From assembly GCA_020632955.1 (NCBI GenBank), contig JACKEO010000027.1:1-48305 (forward strand): a stretch of DNA of 48,305 bases, read 5' to 3'. The position numbers and the translations under genes were made by a program. This document shows, piece by piece, positions 24,971-33,226 of the stretch (its first letter is position 1; each line of letters starts with the position of its first letter). The DNA comes from Alphaproteobacteria bacterium. Lineage in GTDB: Bacteria; Myxococcota_A; UBA796; GCA-2862545. The notes below the pieces were generated by a model that saw only the letters and a program-made list of their open reading frames with translations, was not told the DNA's origin and made no database searches.

Positions 24971-25933
24971 TCAGGCCTCCACCTTCGACGAGGCCTGCAT
25001 GATGAAGATGCCGATGGCGTACGACGAGATGGCGTAGACGATCACCATCTGGCCCACCGCCGTGTCGACCAGCGGCGTGAGGTAGGGCGCGTTCGCCATG
25101 ACGATGAGGATGAGCACGCCGATGGGCATCAGGGCCAGCACGAGGCCCGAGGTGCGCGCCTCGGCCGTCATCGCCTTCACCTTGCCGTCGAAGGCGGCGC
25201 GCTGGCGGATGAGCTTCGAGATGCGGTTCACCGTCTCGATCATGTTGCCGCCCGTCTCGCGCTGGAGGAGCAGCGACGAGACGAGCAGGCGCAGCTCGAA
25301 GAGCGAGGGGTTGCGCACCAGCAGCTGCTCGAGGGCCTCGCGCCAGTCCTTGCCGAAGCGGACCTCGTCGGAGATGCGGCCGAACTCGGTGGCCACCGGG
25401 TCGCTCATCTCGTCCTGCACGAGGCGGAAGCAGTCCACCAGGCCGGCGCCGGCCTGCATCGCGCGCCCCATCATCTCGAGGGCGTCGGGCATCTGCTCCA
25501 GCAGGGCCTTGGCCCGCGCAGCGGCGCGTCGGCGCACCCACGCCAGGGGCACGTACCCGAGGAGCAGGGCGGGGGGCATGGCCTTGGGACCGACGGCCAC
25601 GAAGGCCAGCGTGGTGGCGAGCAGCGAGGCGAAGGCCATGTACCCGACGAGCGTGGACACGGTGATGTCCATGCCGGCCTGCCGGATGGTGGCCTGCATC
25701 TCCTCGCCCTGCTTGCCCAGGCGCTCGAGCATGCCGTCGGCGGCCTGCTCCCGCAGCAGCGAGGCGAGCATCTCCTCGTCGGTCTGGTTGGGGTCGAAGC
25801 CGAGGCGATGGCGGATCTTCTCCTCGACCTCGTCCTTCTTGCCGCGCGTGTAGAAGTACACGCCCTGCACCGACAGGACGACGGTGGCGAAGACCATCAC
25901 GAGCGCGATGACGATGACGGCGTTCGCGTTCAT
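24971..25933 (-). CDS. tadB: Tad pilus inner-membrane platform protein TadB
   Basis: 320 aa, T2SSF domain type. N-terminal TM (VIVIALVMVFATVVLSVQGVYF), an acidic/basic cytoplasmic part, two central TM helices around residue 105-145, then the GspF core LLEQMPDALEMMGRAMQAGAGLVDCFRLVQ. The glycine-Asn turn LLQRETGGNMIETVNRIS is a TadB landmark, followed by a C-terminal hydrophobic pair. It works with TadC to move pilin out of the membrane. It starts two bases after the TadA/CpaF stop in a tight operon order A-B-C. Confidence 0.94.
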   Translation of the reverse strand: MNANAVIVIALVMVFATVVLSVQGVYFYTRGKKDEVEEKIRHRLGFDPNQTDEEMLASLLREQAADGMLERLGKQGEEMQATIRQAGMDITVSTLVGYMAFASLLATTLAFVAVGPKAMPPALLLGYVPLAWVRRRAAARAKALLEQMPDALEMMGRAMQAGAGLVDCFRLVQDEMSDPVATEFGRISDEVRFGKDWREALEQLLVRNPSLFELRLLVSSLLLQRETGGNMIETVNRISKLIRQRAAFDGKVKAMTAEARTSGLVLALMPIGVLILIVMANAPYLTPLVDTAVGQMVIVYAISSYAIGIFIMQASSKVEA

Positions 25934-25935
25934 CG

Positions 25936-27291
25936 TCAGACCTCCATCTCGAACTCGAAGAGCTGCGGGCTCAGCTGGATGCCGTGGGAGGCCAATCGGG
26001 TCGCGAAGCGCGGCTTGATGCCCGTTGCCTTGAAGCGGCCCCGCACCTTGCCGTTCTTGTCGACCGTCTCCTGCTGGAAGACGAAGATGTCCTGCGTGGT
26101 GATGACGTCGCCCTCCATGCCCGTGACCTCGGTGATCGCGAGCACGCGGCGGGAGCCGTCCACGAGGCGGGACTGCTGGATGATGACGTCGAGGGCGCGG
26201 GCGATGGTCTCGCGGATGGCCTTCGGGGTCATGTTCGGCATGCCCAGCGACACCATGGTCTCGAAGCGGGCGAGCGCGTCCTTGGTGTTGTTCGCGTGCA
26301 CCGTGGCCAGCGAGCCGTCGTGGCCCGTGTTCATGGCCGTGAGCATGTCGATGGCCTCGGCGCCGCGGATCTCGCCCAGGATGATGCGGTCGGGACGCAT
26401 CCGGAGGCAGTTCTTCACCAGCTCGCGCTGGGTGACCTCGCCCTTGCCCTCGATGTTGGCCGGGCGGGTCTCGAGGCGCACGATGTGCGGCTGCTGGAGC
26501 TGCAGCTCGGCGGAGTCCTCGATGGTGATGATGCGCTCGTCGCTCGGGATGAAGGACGAGAGCACGTTGAGCAGCGTGGTCTTGCCCGAGCCGGTGCCGC
26601 CCGAGATGATCGAGTTCAGGCCCGACGACACGGCGCCCTTGAGCACCTCCATCATCGGGCGGGGGCAGGAGCCGAAGGCGATGAGGTCGTCGGCGGTGAT
26701 GGGCACCGTGCCGAAGCGCCGGATGGACACGGCGGCGCCGTCGAGGGCCAGCGGCGGGATGATCGCGTTGAAGCGCGACCCGTCCTGCATGCGGGCGTCG
26801 ACCATCGGGTTCTGCTCGTCGACGCGGCGGCCGACGGCCACGACGATGCGCTCGACGATCTGCATCAGGTGCTTGTTGTCGTCGAAGACGACGTTCGTCT
26901 TGATCAGCTTGCCCTTGCGGTCGACGAAGACGTTCTTCGGGCCGTTGATCAGGATGTCGGAGACGGCGGGGTCACGGACCAGGGGCTCGATGGGGCCCAG
27001 GCCCAGGACGTTGTCGAGGATCTCCTGCACCATCCGCTCGCGCTCGGGGCGCGACAGGGGCAGCTGGGCGCGCTCCACGCGCTCCGACAGCGACTCCCGC
27101 ATGCGGTCGTAGAGCTCCTCCTTCGGGGTGTTGCTCACCTCCTCGAAGTCGAGCGAGTCCAGCAGCTCGTTGTGGAACCGCCGCTTGCTCTCCTCGTACT
27201 CGGGGGAGTTCTGCGACGGGCCCGACAGCGGCGAGGCGGCCGGCTTGCGCCGGTCTGCCCTCATCCGATCGAGCATGCGGTTGGATGCCAT
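25936..27291 (-). CDS. cpaF: Tad/CpaF pilus assembly ATPase TadA
   Basis: 451 aa, the common length for CpaF. A helical N-terminal region (about 1-90) leads to the ATPase: Walker A GGTGSGKT (231-238), Asp box TIEDSAEL, Walker B RIILGEIRG (302-310) and His box GHDGSLATVHAN (323-334), all intact. SVSIRRFGTVPIT-type and DILINGPKNVFVDRKGKL segments are CpaF landmarks. It powers Flp pilin polymerisation at the cytoplasmic face of TadB/TadC. The gene follows CpaE by 27 bases. Nothing is missing; the substrate pilin gene is not in this window. Confidence 0.96.
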   Translation of the reverse strand: MASNRMLDRMRADRRKPAASPLSGPSQNSPEYEESKRRFHNELLDSLDFEEVSNTPKEELYDRMRESLSERVERAQLPLSRPERERMVQEILDNVLGLGPIEPLVRDPAVSDILINGPKNVFVDRKGKLIKTNVVFDDNKHLMQIVERIVVAVGRRVDEQNPMVDARMQDGSRFNAIIPPLALDGAAVSIRRFGTVPITADDLIAFGSCPRPMMEVLKGAVSSGLNSIISGGTGSGKTTLLNVLSSFIPSDERIITIEDSAELQLQQPHIVRLETRPANIEGKGEVTQRELVKNCLRMRPDRIILGEIRGAEAIDMLTAMNTGHDGSLATVHANNTKDALARFETMVSLGMPNMTPKAIRETIARALDVIIQQSRLVDGSRRVLAITEVTGMEGDVITTQDIFVFQQETVDKNGKVRGRFKATGIKPRFATRLASHGIQLSPQLFEFEMEV

Positions 27292-27318
27292 GGGTCGTCC
27301 GTCTGCCTCTGGGGTGCG

Positions 27319-28527
27319 CTACTTCTTCTTCTTGTTGCCGCCGCCGAACAGTCGGCCGAAGAGCCCCCCTCCGTCGTCGTTGTCGGGTGCCACGAGGTCT
27401 TCCGGATCCTCGGACAGCAGGCCGACCAGGCGGGCGAGCTCGGTGACGATCTCGGCCCGCGGGTGGACCTCGCGGATGAGCTTGCCCTCGTTCAGCGCGT
27501 GGTCGACGCGCCGGGCGTCCTCGGAGATCGAGCCCACCACGCGCACCTGGAGGTTCGACTCGATGGTCTCGCGGGTGAGGTAGGGCTGCTTGGGGACGCG
27601 GTTGAGGATGACGCTGATGCGCTTGCGGTCGACGCCCAGGGCGACGAGCGCCTTGATCTTGCGGTGGGCGTCGCGCACCGACACCACGTCGGGCGTGGTG
27701 ACGAGCAGCACCTGGTCGGCCACGTTCAGGGCCACCGCCTCGGCCTCGCTGATGTGCGAGCCCACGTCGAGGATGATGTACTGGTAGCCCTGCGCCGCGG
27801 CGTTGATGATGTTGTACATGTCGTCGCCCGTGACTTCCTCGATCTTGTCGATGTCGTCGGGCTGACAGAGGAAGTGGACCTTGCTCGGGTGCACGAAGAC
27901 CGTGCCCGTGAGCATGCGCTCGTCCACCTGGCTGGCGCGGGGGATCAGGTCGGCGAGGGTGTCCTTGGGGACGATGTCCATCGCGGGGGCGACGTCGCCC
28001 ATGGAGAAGTCGGCGTCGATGCAGAGCACGCGGTGGATGGCGGCGAGCTCGGCGGCGAGGTGGGTGGCGATGAGCGTGCAGCCCACGCCGCCCTTGGCGC
28101 CCACCACGCCCACCACGAGGCCCTTGCCCTCGGCGTCCTCGGGACGGAAGGCGGCCGTCTGCACCGCGATGCGGAGCTGGTCGGCGTCGTCGGGCAGCAC
28201 GATGAACTCGGCGTAGCCGGCGCGCATCGCCGAGAGGATGCGCTCGGCGTCACGGGCGCTCGCGAGCCCGATCAGCGCGATGCGGGGGTTCTCCTTCTTC
28301 ACCAGCCGTGCGAACTCCACGGCCTGGCCGAGGTCCTGGTCGAGACCGACCAGCACCACGTCGGGCAGGGAGCGGAGGGCCAGGTCGACGCCCTCGCCGA
28401 AGTCCACGGCGCTGTTGGGCAGCACCGCCTCGGCGGAGAGCGTGTCGCGGATGATCTCCATGACCGGCTCGTCCACGTTGACGATGATGACCGTGGCCGA
28501 GGAGTGGGGATTGCCTTCGTGTCGCAC
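27319..28527 (-). CDS. cpaE: CpaE/TadZ-like pilus localisation ATPase
   Basis: 402 aa. An N-terminal receiver-like domain (about 12-125, VIIVNVDEP...VVLVGLD...ARDAERILSAMRAG) lacks a clear phospho-Asp arrangement. A MinD/ParA-type domain follows: the P-loop is GAKGGVGCT (143-151), where the signature Lys is kept but the second Lys is Cys, then LCIDADFSMGDVA and YIILDVGSHISEAEAVALNVADQVLLVTTPD. Atypical P-loops are common in TadZ/CpaE. These proteins place the Tad apparatus in the cell. The tail is acidic and ends in GGGLFGRLFGGGNKKKK, a possible membrane-touching motif. The GTG at 28527 is the first start of the frame. Confidence 0.92.
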   Translation of the reverse strand: MRHEGNPHSSATVIIVNVDEPVMEIIRDTLSAEAVLPNSAVDFGEGVDLALRSLPDVVLVGLDQDLGQAVEFARLVKKENPRIALIGLASARDAERILSAMRAGYAEFIVLPDDADQLRIAVQTAAFRPEDAEGKGLVVGVVGAKGGVGCTLIATHLAAELAAIHRVLCIDADFSMGDVAPAMDIVPKDTLADLIPRASQVDERMLTGTVFVHPSKVHFLCQPDDIDKIEEVTGDDMYNIINAAAQGYQYIILDVGSHISEAEAVALNVADQVLLVTTPDVVSVRDAHRKIKALVALGVDRKRISVILNRVPKQPYLTRETIESNLQVRVVGSISEDARRVDHALNEGKLIREVHPRAEIVTELARLVGLLSEDPEDLVAPDNDDGGGLFGRLFGGGNKKKK

Positions 28528-28574
28528 GCGCGAGGTCTCCGAGGGTGGGGGGCGTGCCCCGGGCTGGCTTCAGC

Positions 28575-29939
28575 TCAGCGCTGCAGTCCGACCTCGCCGG
28601 TGGGCGCCGCCGTGCGGGAGCCCGCGCGACGGTCCGAGCCGAGCAGGTACAGGGCCAGATCGCTGGGGTTGTTGTTCTCGGTGGTGCCGAGGATGGCCGG
28701 CACCTCGCCGGGCGCCATCGGGCGCACCAGGCGCGGGGTGACGTAGATCAGGACCTCGGTCTCCTCACGCTCGTGGGCGACCGTGCGGAAGAGGGCGCCG
28801 ATCACGGGGATGCGGCCCAGGCCGGGGAACTCGTCGCGCGTGAACTTGATGCGCTCGGCGAGCAGGCCCGCGATGGCGAAGGTCATGCCGCTCTTGAGGC
28901 GGACGTGGCCCTTCATCTGGCGGGTGGAGAAGCCGGGGACCGTGGTGCCGCGCACCGAGACACCGGCGGCGGGGTCGAGCTCCGACAGCTCGAGGTCGAC
29001 CTGGATGTCGATGAGGTCGTTCGCCAGCACGGTGGGGATGAAGAGCATCCGGGTGCCGAAGGGGCGGTACTGCACGTTCACCGAGCCGTTCTGGCCCTGG
29101 ATGATGACGGGCACCGTGCCGCCGGCGAGGAACTCGGCCTTCTGGCCCGAGAGCGACACCAGGGTGGGCTGGCTGATGTTCTTGGCCAGGCCGTGGTTGT
29201 CGAGGATGTTGAGGGCGCCGCCCACGTTGATGCCCTGGCCCACGAGGCCGTAGAGCGTGAAGCCGCTGCCCTGCACCGGGATGAGGCTGCTGGCGAAGGT
29301 GCCGAGCAGGGGCGCGGTGCGCGCGAAGTTGCCGGTGAGCAGGCCGACGCCCAGCTGCGGCGCGTTCCAGAAGGCGTTGATGCCCATCTGGCGCAGGCCG
29401 GAGCGGCTGACCTCGGCGTAGATGACCTCGAGCTGCACCTGGTGGTCGCCCTTGACGCTCATCAGGTTGACGAAGTCCTCGTCGTACATCTCGGCGATGA
29501 GGGTGACGCGCTCGAGCGTGTCGAGGTCGGGCACCACGCCCTCGACCACGATGTGGTCGCCCAGCGGGTAGACCTGGGGCGGACCCTGCGGCACCACGCT
29601 GTCGATGCGCCGCACGAGGTCGGACAGGTCCTGGTGCACGGTGATCTCGTAGATCATCGGCGGGACGTTGTCGCTGAACTGGATCACCAGGTCGGTGGTG
29701 CCGATCGACGAGCCCTGGATCTGCCACTTGGTGGGCGACCCGAGCTGGACGACGTCGGCGATGTCGGGGTTCGTGATGGAGATCGCGCGGGGGATCCTGG
29801 GCGTCTCGAGCACGATGCTCTTCCCGAGCTCGATGTCGAGCCAGTCACTGCGCTGCTCCTGGGCAAGGGCATCGCTGGACGGGAGGAAGCTGGCCGCACC
29901 GGCGAGCAGCGCGACGAGACAGGCCGCGTTCTTCAGCAT
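28575..29939 (-). CDS. cpaC: Tad pilus outer-membrane secretin CpaC/RcpA
   Basis: 454 aa. The signal peptide (MLKNAACLVALLAGAASFLPSSDALA) is followed by the pilus N-terminal domain (WLDIELGKSIVLETPRIPRAISI) and a BON-type domain (DLSDLVRRIDSV, HIVVEGVVPDLDTLERVTLI). The secretin core starts at VQLEVIYAEVSRSGLRQMGI and includes GGTVPVIIQGQNG, LSELDPAAGVSVRGTTVPGF and VLIYVTPRLVRPM. It forms the outer-membrane gate for the Flp pilus. A start at ATG 29984 would add 15 residues ahead of the signal; the inner ATG 29939 is preferred. The gene lies between cpaB and cpaE as in other Tad loci. Confidence 0.94.
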   Translation of the reverse strand: MLKNAACLVALLAGAASFLPSSDALAQEQRSDWLDIELGKSIVLETPRIPRAISITNPDIADVVQLGSPTKWQIQGSSIGTTDLVIQFSDNVPPMIYEITVHQDLSDLVRRIDSVVPQGPPQVYPLGDHIVVEGVVPDLDTLERVTLIAEMYDEDFVNLMSVKGDHQVQLEVIYAEVSRSGLRQMGINAFWNAPQLGVGLLTGNFARTAPLLGTFASSLIPVQGSGFTLYGLVGQGINVGGALNILDNHGLAKNISQPTLVSLSGQKAEFLAGGTVPVIIQGQNGSVNVQYRPFGTRMLFIPTVLANDLIDIQVDLELSELDPAAGVSVRGTTVPGFSTRQMKGHVRLKSGMTFAIAGLLAERIKFTRDEFPGLGRIPVIGALFRTVAHEREETEVLIYVTPRLVRPMAPGEVPAILGTTENNNPSDLALYLLGSDRRAGSRTAAPTGEVGLQR

Positions 29940-30049
29940 GGACACGAACCTCGGACGGGGGGTGGCGGGAGGCGACGCGGTCATACCACGTCGGTGATCC
30001 TCGTCGTCACGGGGGTGAGGGGCTGGGCCCGGAGGGAGACGGCGGACGC

Positions 30050-30841
30050 TCACGGCGTCGCGTGGTCGAGCGAGGGGGGAGGGGCGGGGGGCGCCGAGGG
30101 ACCGGGCGCCACGGCATCGGACCCGTCGGCGTTGCCGTCGTTGCTGTCGATGTTCGTGACGTCGATGTCGTTGCGCAGCGTGAGGGTGATCCGGCAGCTC
30201 GCGAAGGCGTGCTTGACCAGCTCGGCGTCGGGCGGGGTGAGCGCCACGGTGACGGTGGGGGAGACGCGGCCCTTGCCGCCCTTGCCCTTCACGTAGGTGG
30301 CGTCGGTCATGCGGTCGTTGACGGCCAGCACGCTCACCGACTGGAGCAGCGTGCGCACCTCGGGGGGCTTGGCCGCGGTGCACACCGCGATGATGTCGGT
30401 GAAGTTGCCGGGGTTGATGAAGCCCGACACCGCCGCCGCGTTGTTGATGGGCACCTGCATGGCGCGCATGCCGCGGGGGATGAGGGCCACGAAGCCCTGG
30501 CCGCCCTCGGCATCCGCCAGGCGCTCCTCGCGGATGAACTCGCCGGCCAGGATGCGCTCCATGGCCACGCGGCCCACGATCTCCTCGGCGCTCCGGTACA
30601 CCTCGTCGGGCACGTAGGGCTCGGGCAGCTGGCGCGTGGCCAGGTGCTCGGGCTTGATCGTCCAGCCGGGCGGGATGTCGCTCGCCGCCACGACCACGTC
30701 GGAACGGGTCTGCGGGCGCTGCTTCTCCACCGTGTTCTTCTGGGCGTCGTAGATCACCCGGTAGATCAGCGCCGTGACGAGGATGGCGCCGGCGAGCGAG
30801 AGCACCAGGTACAGGACACCGCGATAGCGACCACCGGGCAT
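30050..30841 (-). CDS. cpaB: Tad pilus assembly protein CpaB/RcpC
   Basis: 263 aa. One N-terminal TM helix (GVLYLVLSLAGAILVTALIY), then an SAF domain (VVVAASDIPPGWTIKPEHLATRQLP, VAMERILAGEFIREERLA) and a CpaB C-terminal domain (RAMQVPINNAAAVSGFINPGNFTDII, LLQSVSVLAVN, VTVALTPPDAELVKHAFASCRITLTLR). A Pro/Ala-rich tail ends the protein. CpaB links the platform to the secretin in the periplasm. The ATG at 30841 has AGGAGG seven bases upstream, better placed than for the GTG at 30847. A 420-base gap separates it from the upstream SAF lipoprotein gene. Confidence 0.93.
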   Translation of the reverse strand: MPGGRYRGVLYLVLSLAGAILVTALIYRVIYDAQKNTVEKQRPQTRSDVVVAASDIPPGWTIKPEHLATRQLPEPYVPDEVYRSAEEIVGRVAMERILAGEFIREERLADAEGGQGFVALIPRGMRAMQVPINNAAAVSGFINPGNFTDIIAVCTAAKPPEVRTLLQSVSVLAVNDRMTDATYVKGKGGKGRVSPTVTVALTPPDAELVKHAFASCRITLTLRNDIDVTNIDSNDGNADGSDAVAPGPSAPPAPPPSLDHATP

Positions 30842-31261
30842 GCTCACTCCTCCTGCTGCGGCGCTGCGTGGGGGAAGGATGGCGGGGGGACCGCAGGCAG
30901 CTGCCCGGCGCGAACCGGGCGGGGCCATCGTACACCAGCCACAGACCCGGGGGACATCGGGTCGGAACGCTTCGGCTTTACCACCAACCTCGTCGGTCGT
31001 GTCGAAGGGGCGATCCCTCGACCCGTCGTGGCACCAGCGCAGCCGTCGTCCACGAACAAGGAGGCTCCCGGGGCGGGCGGGGGTGCCGCGGGGCGACCCG
31101 CGAGCTTCCGCGCCCGTTCGGTACCCGTCGGAGCGCGTTGCTGCAAGGGCCGTGGGCGGGCGGTGCGCGCGAGCGTGCGCCCCCGGTACGGCGTACCGGG
31201 CGCGCGGGCGTGGCTGGGGCGCGCCCGGGGCGATCGCGGCACCCGGGTGGGACGACGAGGA
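30842..31261. other. 420-base gene-free gap inside the Tad operon
   Basis: No convincing coding frame was found here on either strand. The cpaB ribosome site AGGAGG is at the left end. An imperfect inverted repeat, GCGCCCCCGGTAC then GGC then GTACCGGGCGC (31177-31203, two unpaired C), could form a stable hairpin and act as a terminator or attenuator after the SAF lipoprotein gene. A promoter for cpaB would be expected in the rest, but no clear boxes are seen. Confidence 0.5.
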
Positions 31262-31963
31262 TCAGTGGACATCGGGATCCACGGGGCAGGTGGGGGTGGC
31301 GCGGGGAGGGTTCGCAAGGAGGCCGTGCGCCTCGAGATCCCCGACGACGGCGAGGCCCAGGGTGCAGGTGCGGGCGGCGTGGACCAGCCGCTCCGCCACC
31401 GACGGCGTGGCGACCACGGGAAGGGACGGGGTGGCCTCGTCGGTGCGGAGGTCGTGGACGGGCGCGTCGGGTGGCACCCACGCGGGGGTGACCACGGGTA
31501 CGCGCTGTGCCAGCGTGGCGACCTGCACGCCGGTGGGCCCGGTGCACGCGGCGAGCACGTCGACGAGTGCCGGGGTGGTCTGCAGCGCCGCGGCCTGATC
31601 AGCGCGCACCGGCAGGCGCAGCAGGCGGGCGCGTCCCCAGGCGAGGGCCTGCTGGAGGCCGTCGTCGGGGTCGGCGAGGCGCTCCTCCCGCACCAGCTCT
31701 CCGGCGAGGATGCGCTCGGCCACCCGCCGGCCCACGAGCTCCTCCGCCGACCTGTACGCCTCGTCGGGCAGCCAGCCCTCGGGGAGCTCGTGCCGTGCCA
31801 GGTGATCGGTGGCGATCGTGGTGCCCGACGGCAGGTCGCGCGCGGCGCGCACCACGGTGACGTGGGCCGCGGCGCGGGGCGGGCCCGCGGGGGGCACCGC
31901 ACAGCCGCACAGCACGCCGAGGACGACGGCCTGGCCCGCAGCGCCGGGGACGACCCCGCCCAT
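31262..31963 (-). CDS. SAF-domain lipoprotein, divergent CpaB paralogue
   Basis: 233 aa. A hydrophobic start ends in a lipobox-like VLCGCAVPP. The mature protein is an SAF-type domain: VTVVRAARDLPSGTTIATDHLARHELPEG, then PDEAYRSAEELVGRRVAERILAGELVREERLADP. This last stretch closely matches the same segment of the CpaB two genes on (PDEVYRSAEEIVG...MERILAGEFIREERLAD). The C-terminal half (LLRLPVRADQAAAL, LVDVLAACTG) is also CpaB-like but shorter. So it looks like a duplicated CpaB turned from a TM protein into a lipid-anchored one. It probably starts the minus-strand Tad operon. The ATG at 31963 is the first start of the frame. Confidence 0.82.
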   Translation of the reverse strand: MGGVVPGAAGQAVVLGVLCGCAVPPAGPPRAAAHVTVVRAARDLPSGTTIATDHLARHELPEGWLPDEAYRSAEELVGRRVAERILAGELVREERLADPDDGLQQALAWGRARLLRLPVRADQAAALQTTPALVDVLAACTGPTGVQVATLAQRVPVVTPAWVPPDAPVHDLRTDEATPSLPVVATPSVAERLVHAARTCTLGLAVVGDLEAHGLLANPPRATPTCPVDPDVH

Positions 31964-32083
31964 CGCGCACCTCGACGCTCCGGTACCGGGCGCCAGGGGT
32001 GGGAGGGGCGCCGGCGGAACGTGTCCGTACGGTACCGCAATGAGTGCGGAAAAGCCACATGGTGAAGTGGAAAGATCCGAAGA

Positions 32084-33226
32084 TCACCGCCGGGCGGTCG
32101 GAAGGCCCCCGTCGAGCGCCAGCGCCAGCCTGCCCGACAGCGCGTCCCGCAGGGCCCCGCCGAGGAGCGCGTCCCGCCAGGGCCCCAGCACGTCGGCCAC
32201 GAGGGCGGGCGAGGGATCCAGCGCGAGCTCCCGGAGGCGGGCGGACGGCGCGACGAGGCGCGGGGCCAGGGCGTGGGCCGCTCCCTCCACGGCGGCCACC
32301 AGCTCGAGGAAGGCGAGGCGCTGGGCCTCGGCGCTGCCGGGTTCGATGGCCCGCGCCCCGTCGTCGGGTGCGCCGAGCGCGGCACGGATCACGCCGATGA
32401 GCTCGTCACCGTGGCGGTCGACCACCTTGTCGGACACCCGGCGGTGGGCCGCGAGCGCGTCGAGCGTGGTGGGCCGTGCCTTGGCGAGGTGGCGGATCAC
32501 GGCGTCGCCCAGCACGAAGAAGGTGGGCCGATCGCGCCGGCAGGCCTCGGCCTCGCGCCAGTCCAGCAGGCGGCGGGCCACGCGCACCCCCTCCGCGTCG
32601 AGGCGCCCCTCGCCCACGATGCGCTGCCAGTCGGCGGCGCCGCCCTCGGGGGCCGTGGACTCGGCCCGGGCCTCGGCGCAGGCGGCCTCCAGCGCGTCGC
32701 GGCGACCCAGGCCCTCCGCGCGCGCGGCGAGGAGGTCCCACAGGGGAAGCAGCCAGGCCACGTCGAGGGCGGCGTAGGCGAGCTGCTCGGCCGGCAGGGG
32801 GCGCACGGACCAGTCCGCCATGCGGGGTCCCTTGTCGACCTCCACCTCCAGCCACGTGGCGGCCAGTCGGTCGAGGCCGTCGGGGAAGACCGGCGTGACG
32901 AGGCCAGCGGCCACCTGCGTGTCGTGCACCCGTGCGGCCACCCCGCCGAGCGCCCGCTCCAGCAGGCGCAGGTCCTGGGTGCCGCCGTGCACCACCCAGG
33001 TGGGGACGGCGCGCAGGGGCTCCGCCAGGCCCTCCAGCAGCGCGCGGTCGAGGGGGTCCACCACCCAGGTGGGGCCCGCGTCGGTGCGCAGCTGCACCAG
33101 GTACAGCCGCGGGACGTACCGGCTCTCGGCGTGGAACTCCGTGTCGACCGCCACCCGGGGGGCGTCGCGGAGCAGGGCCACGAGCTCCGGGAGATCGTGG
33201 CGGCGGGCCAGGCGGGGATCGGTCAC
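32084..33226 (-). CDS. rnd: ribonuclease D
   Basis: 380 aa. The DEDD 3'-5' exonuclease domain is complete: VAVDTEFHAES (Asp28, Glu30), VVHGGTQDLRLLERAL (Asp), and QLAYAALDVAWLLPLW (Tyr and Asp of motif III). A first HRDC domain covers VARRLLDWREAEACRRDRPTFFVLGDAVIRHLA and VVDRHGDELIGVI. A second C-terminal helical domain follows. RNase D trims tRNA 3' ends and other small RNAs in the cytoplasm. The GTG at 33226 overlaps the stop of the fused synthetase/phosphatase gene, so the two are read in one unit. Confidence 0.93.
   Translation of the reverse strand: MTDPRLARRHDLPELVALLRDAPRVAVDTEFHAESRYVPRLYLVQLRTDAGPTWVVDPLDRALLEGLAEPLRAVPTWVVHGGTQDLRLLERALGGVAARVHDTQVAAGLVTPVFPDGLDRLAATWLEVEVDKGPRMADWSVRPLPAEQLAYAALDVAWLLPLWDLLAARAEGLGRRDALEAACAEARAESTAPEGGAADWQRIVGEGRLDAEGVRVARRLLDWREAEACRRDRPTFFVLGDAVIRHLAKARPTTLDALAAHRRVSDKVVDRHGDELIGVIRAALGAPDDGARAIEPGSAEAQRLAFLELVAAVEGAAHALAPRLVAPSARLRELALDPSPALVADVLGPWRDALLGGALRDALSGRLALALDGGLPTARR

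Noticed and set aside
31964..32083. Sigma-54 promoter or operator before the SAF lipoprotein gene
   Set aside because: No GG-N10-GC pair was found. The two GGTACC motifs here and those near 31120 are too short to separate from chance.
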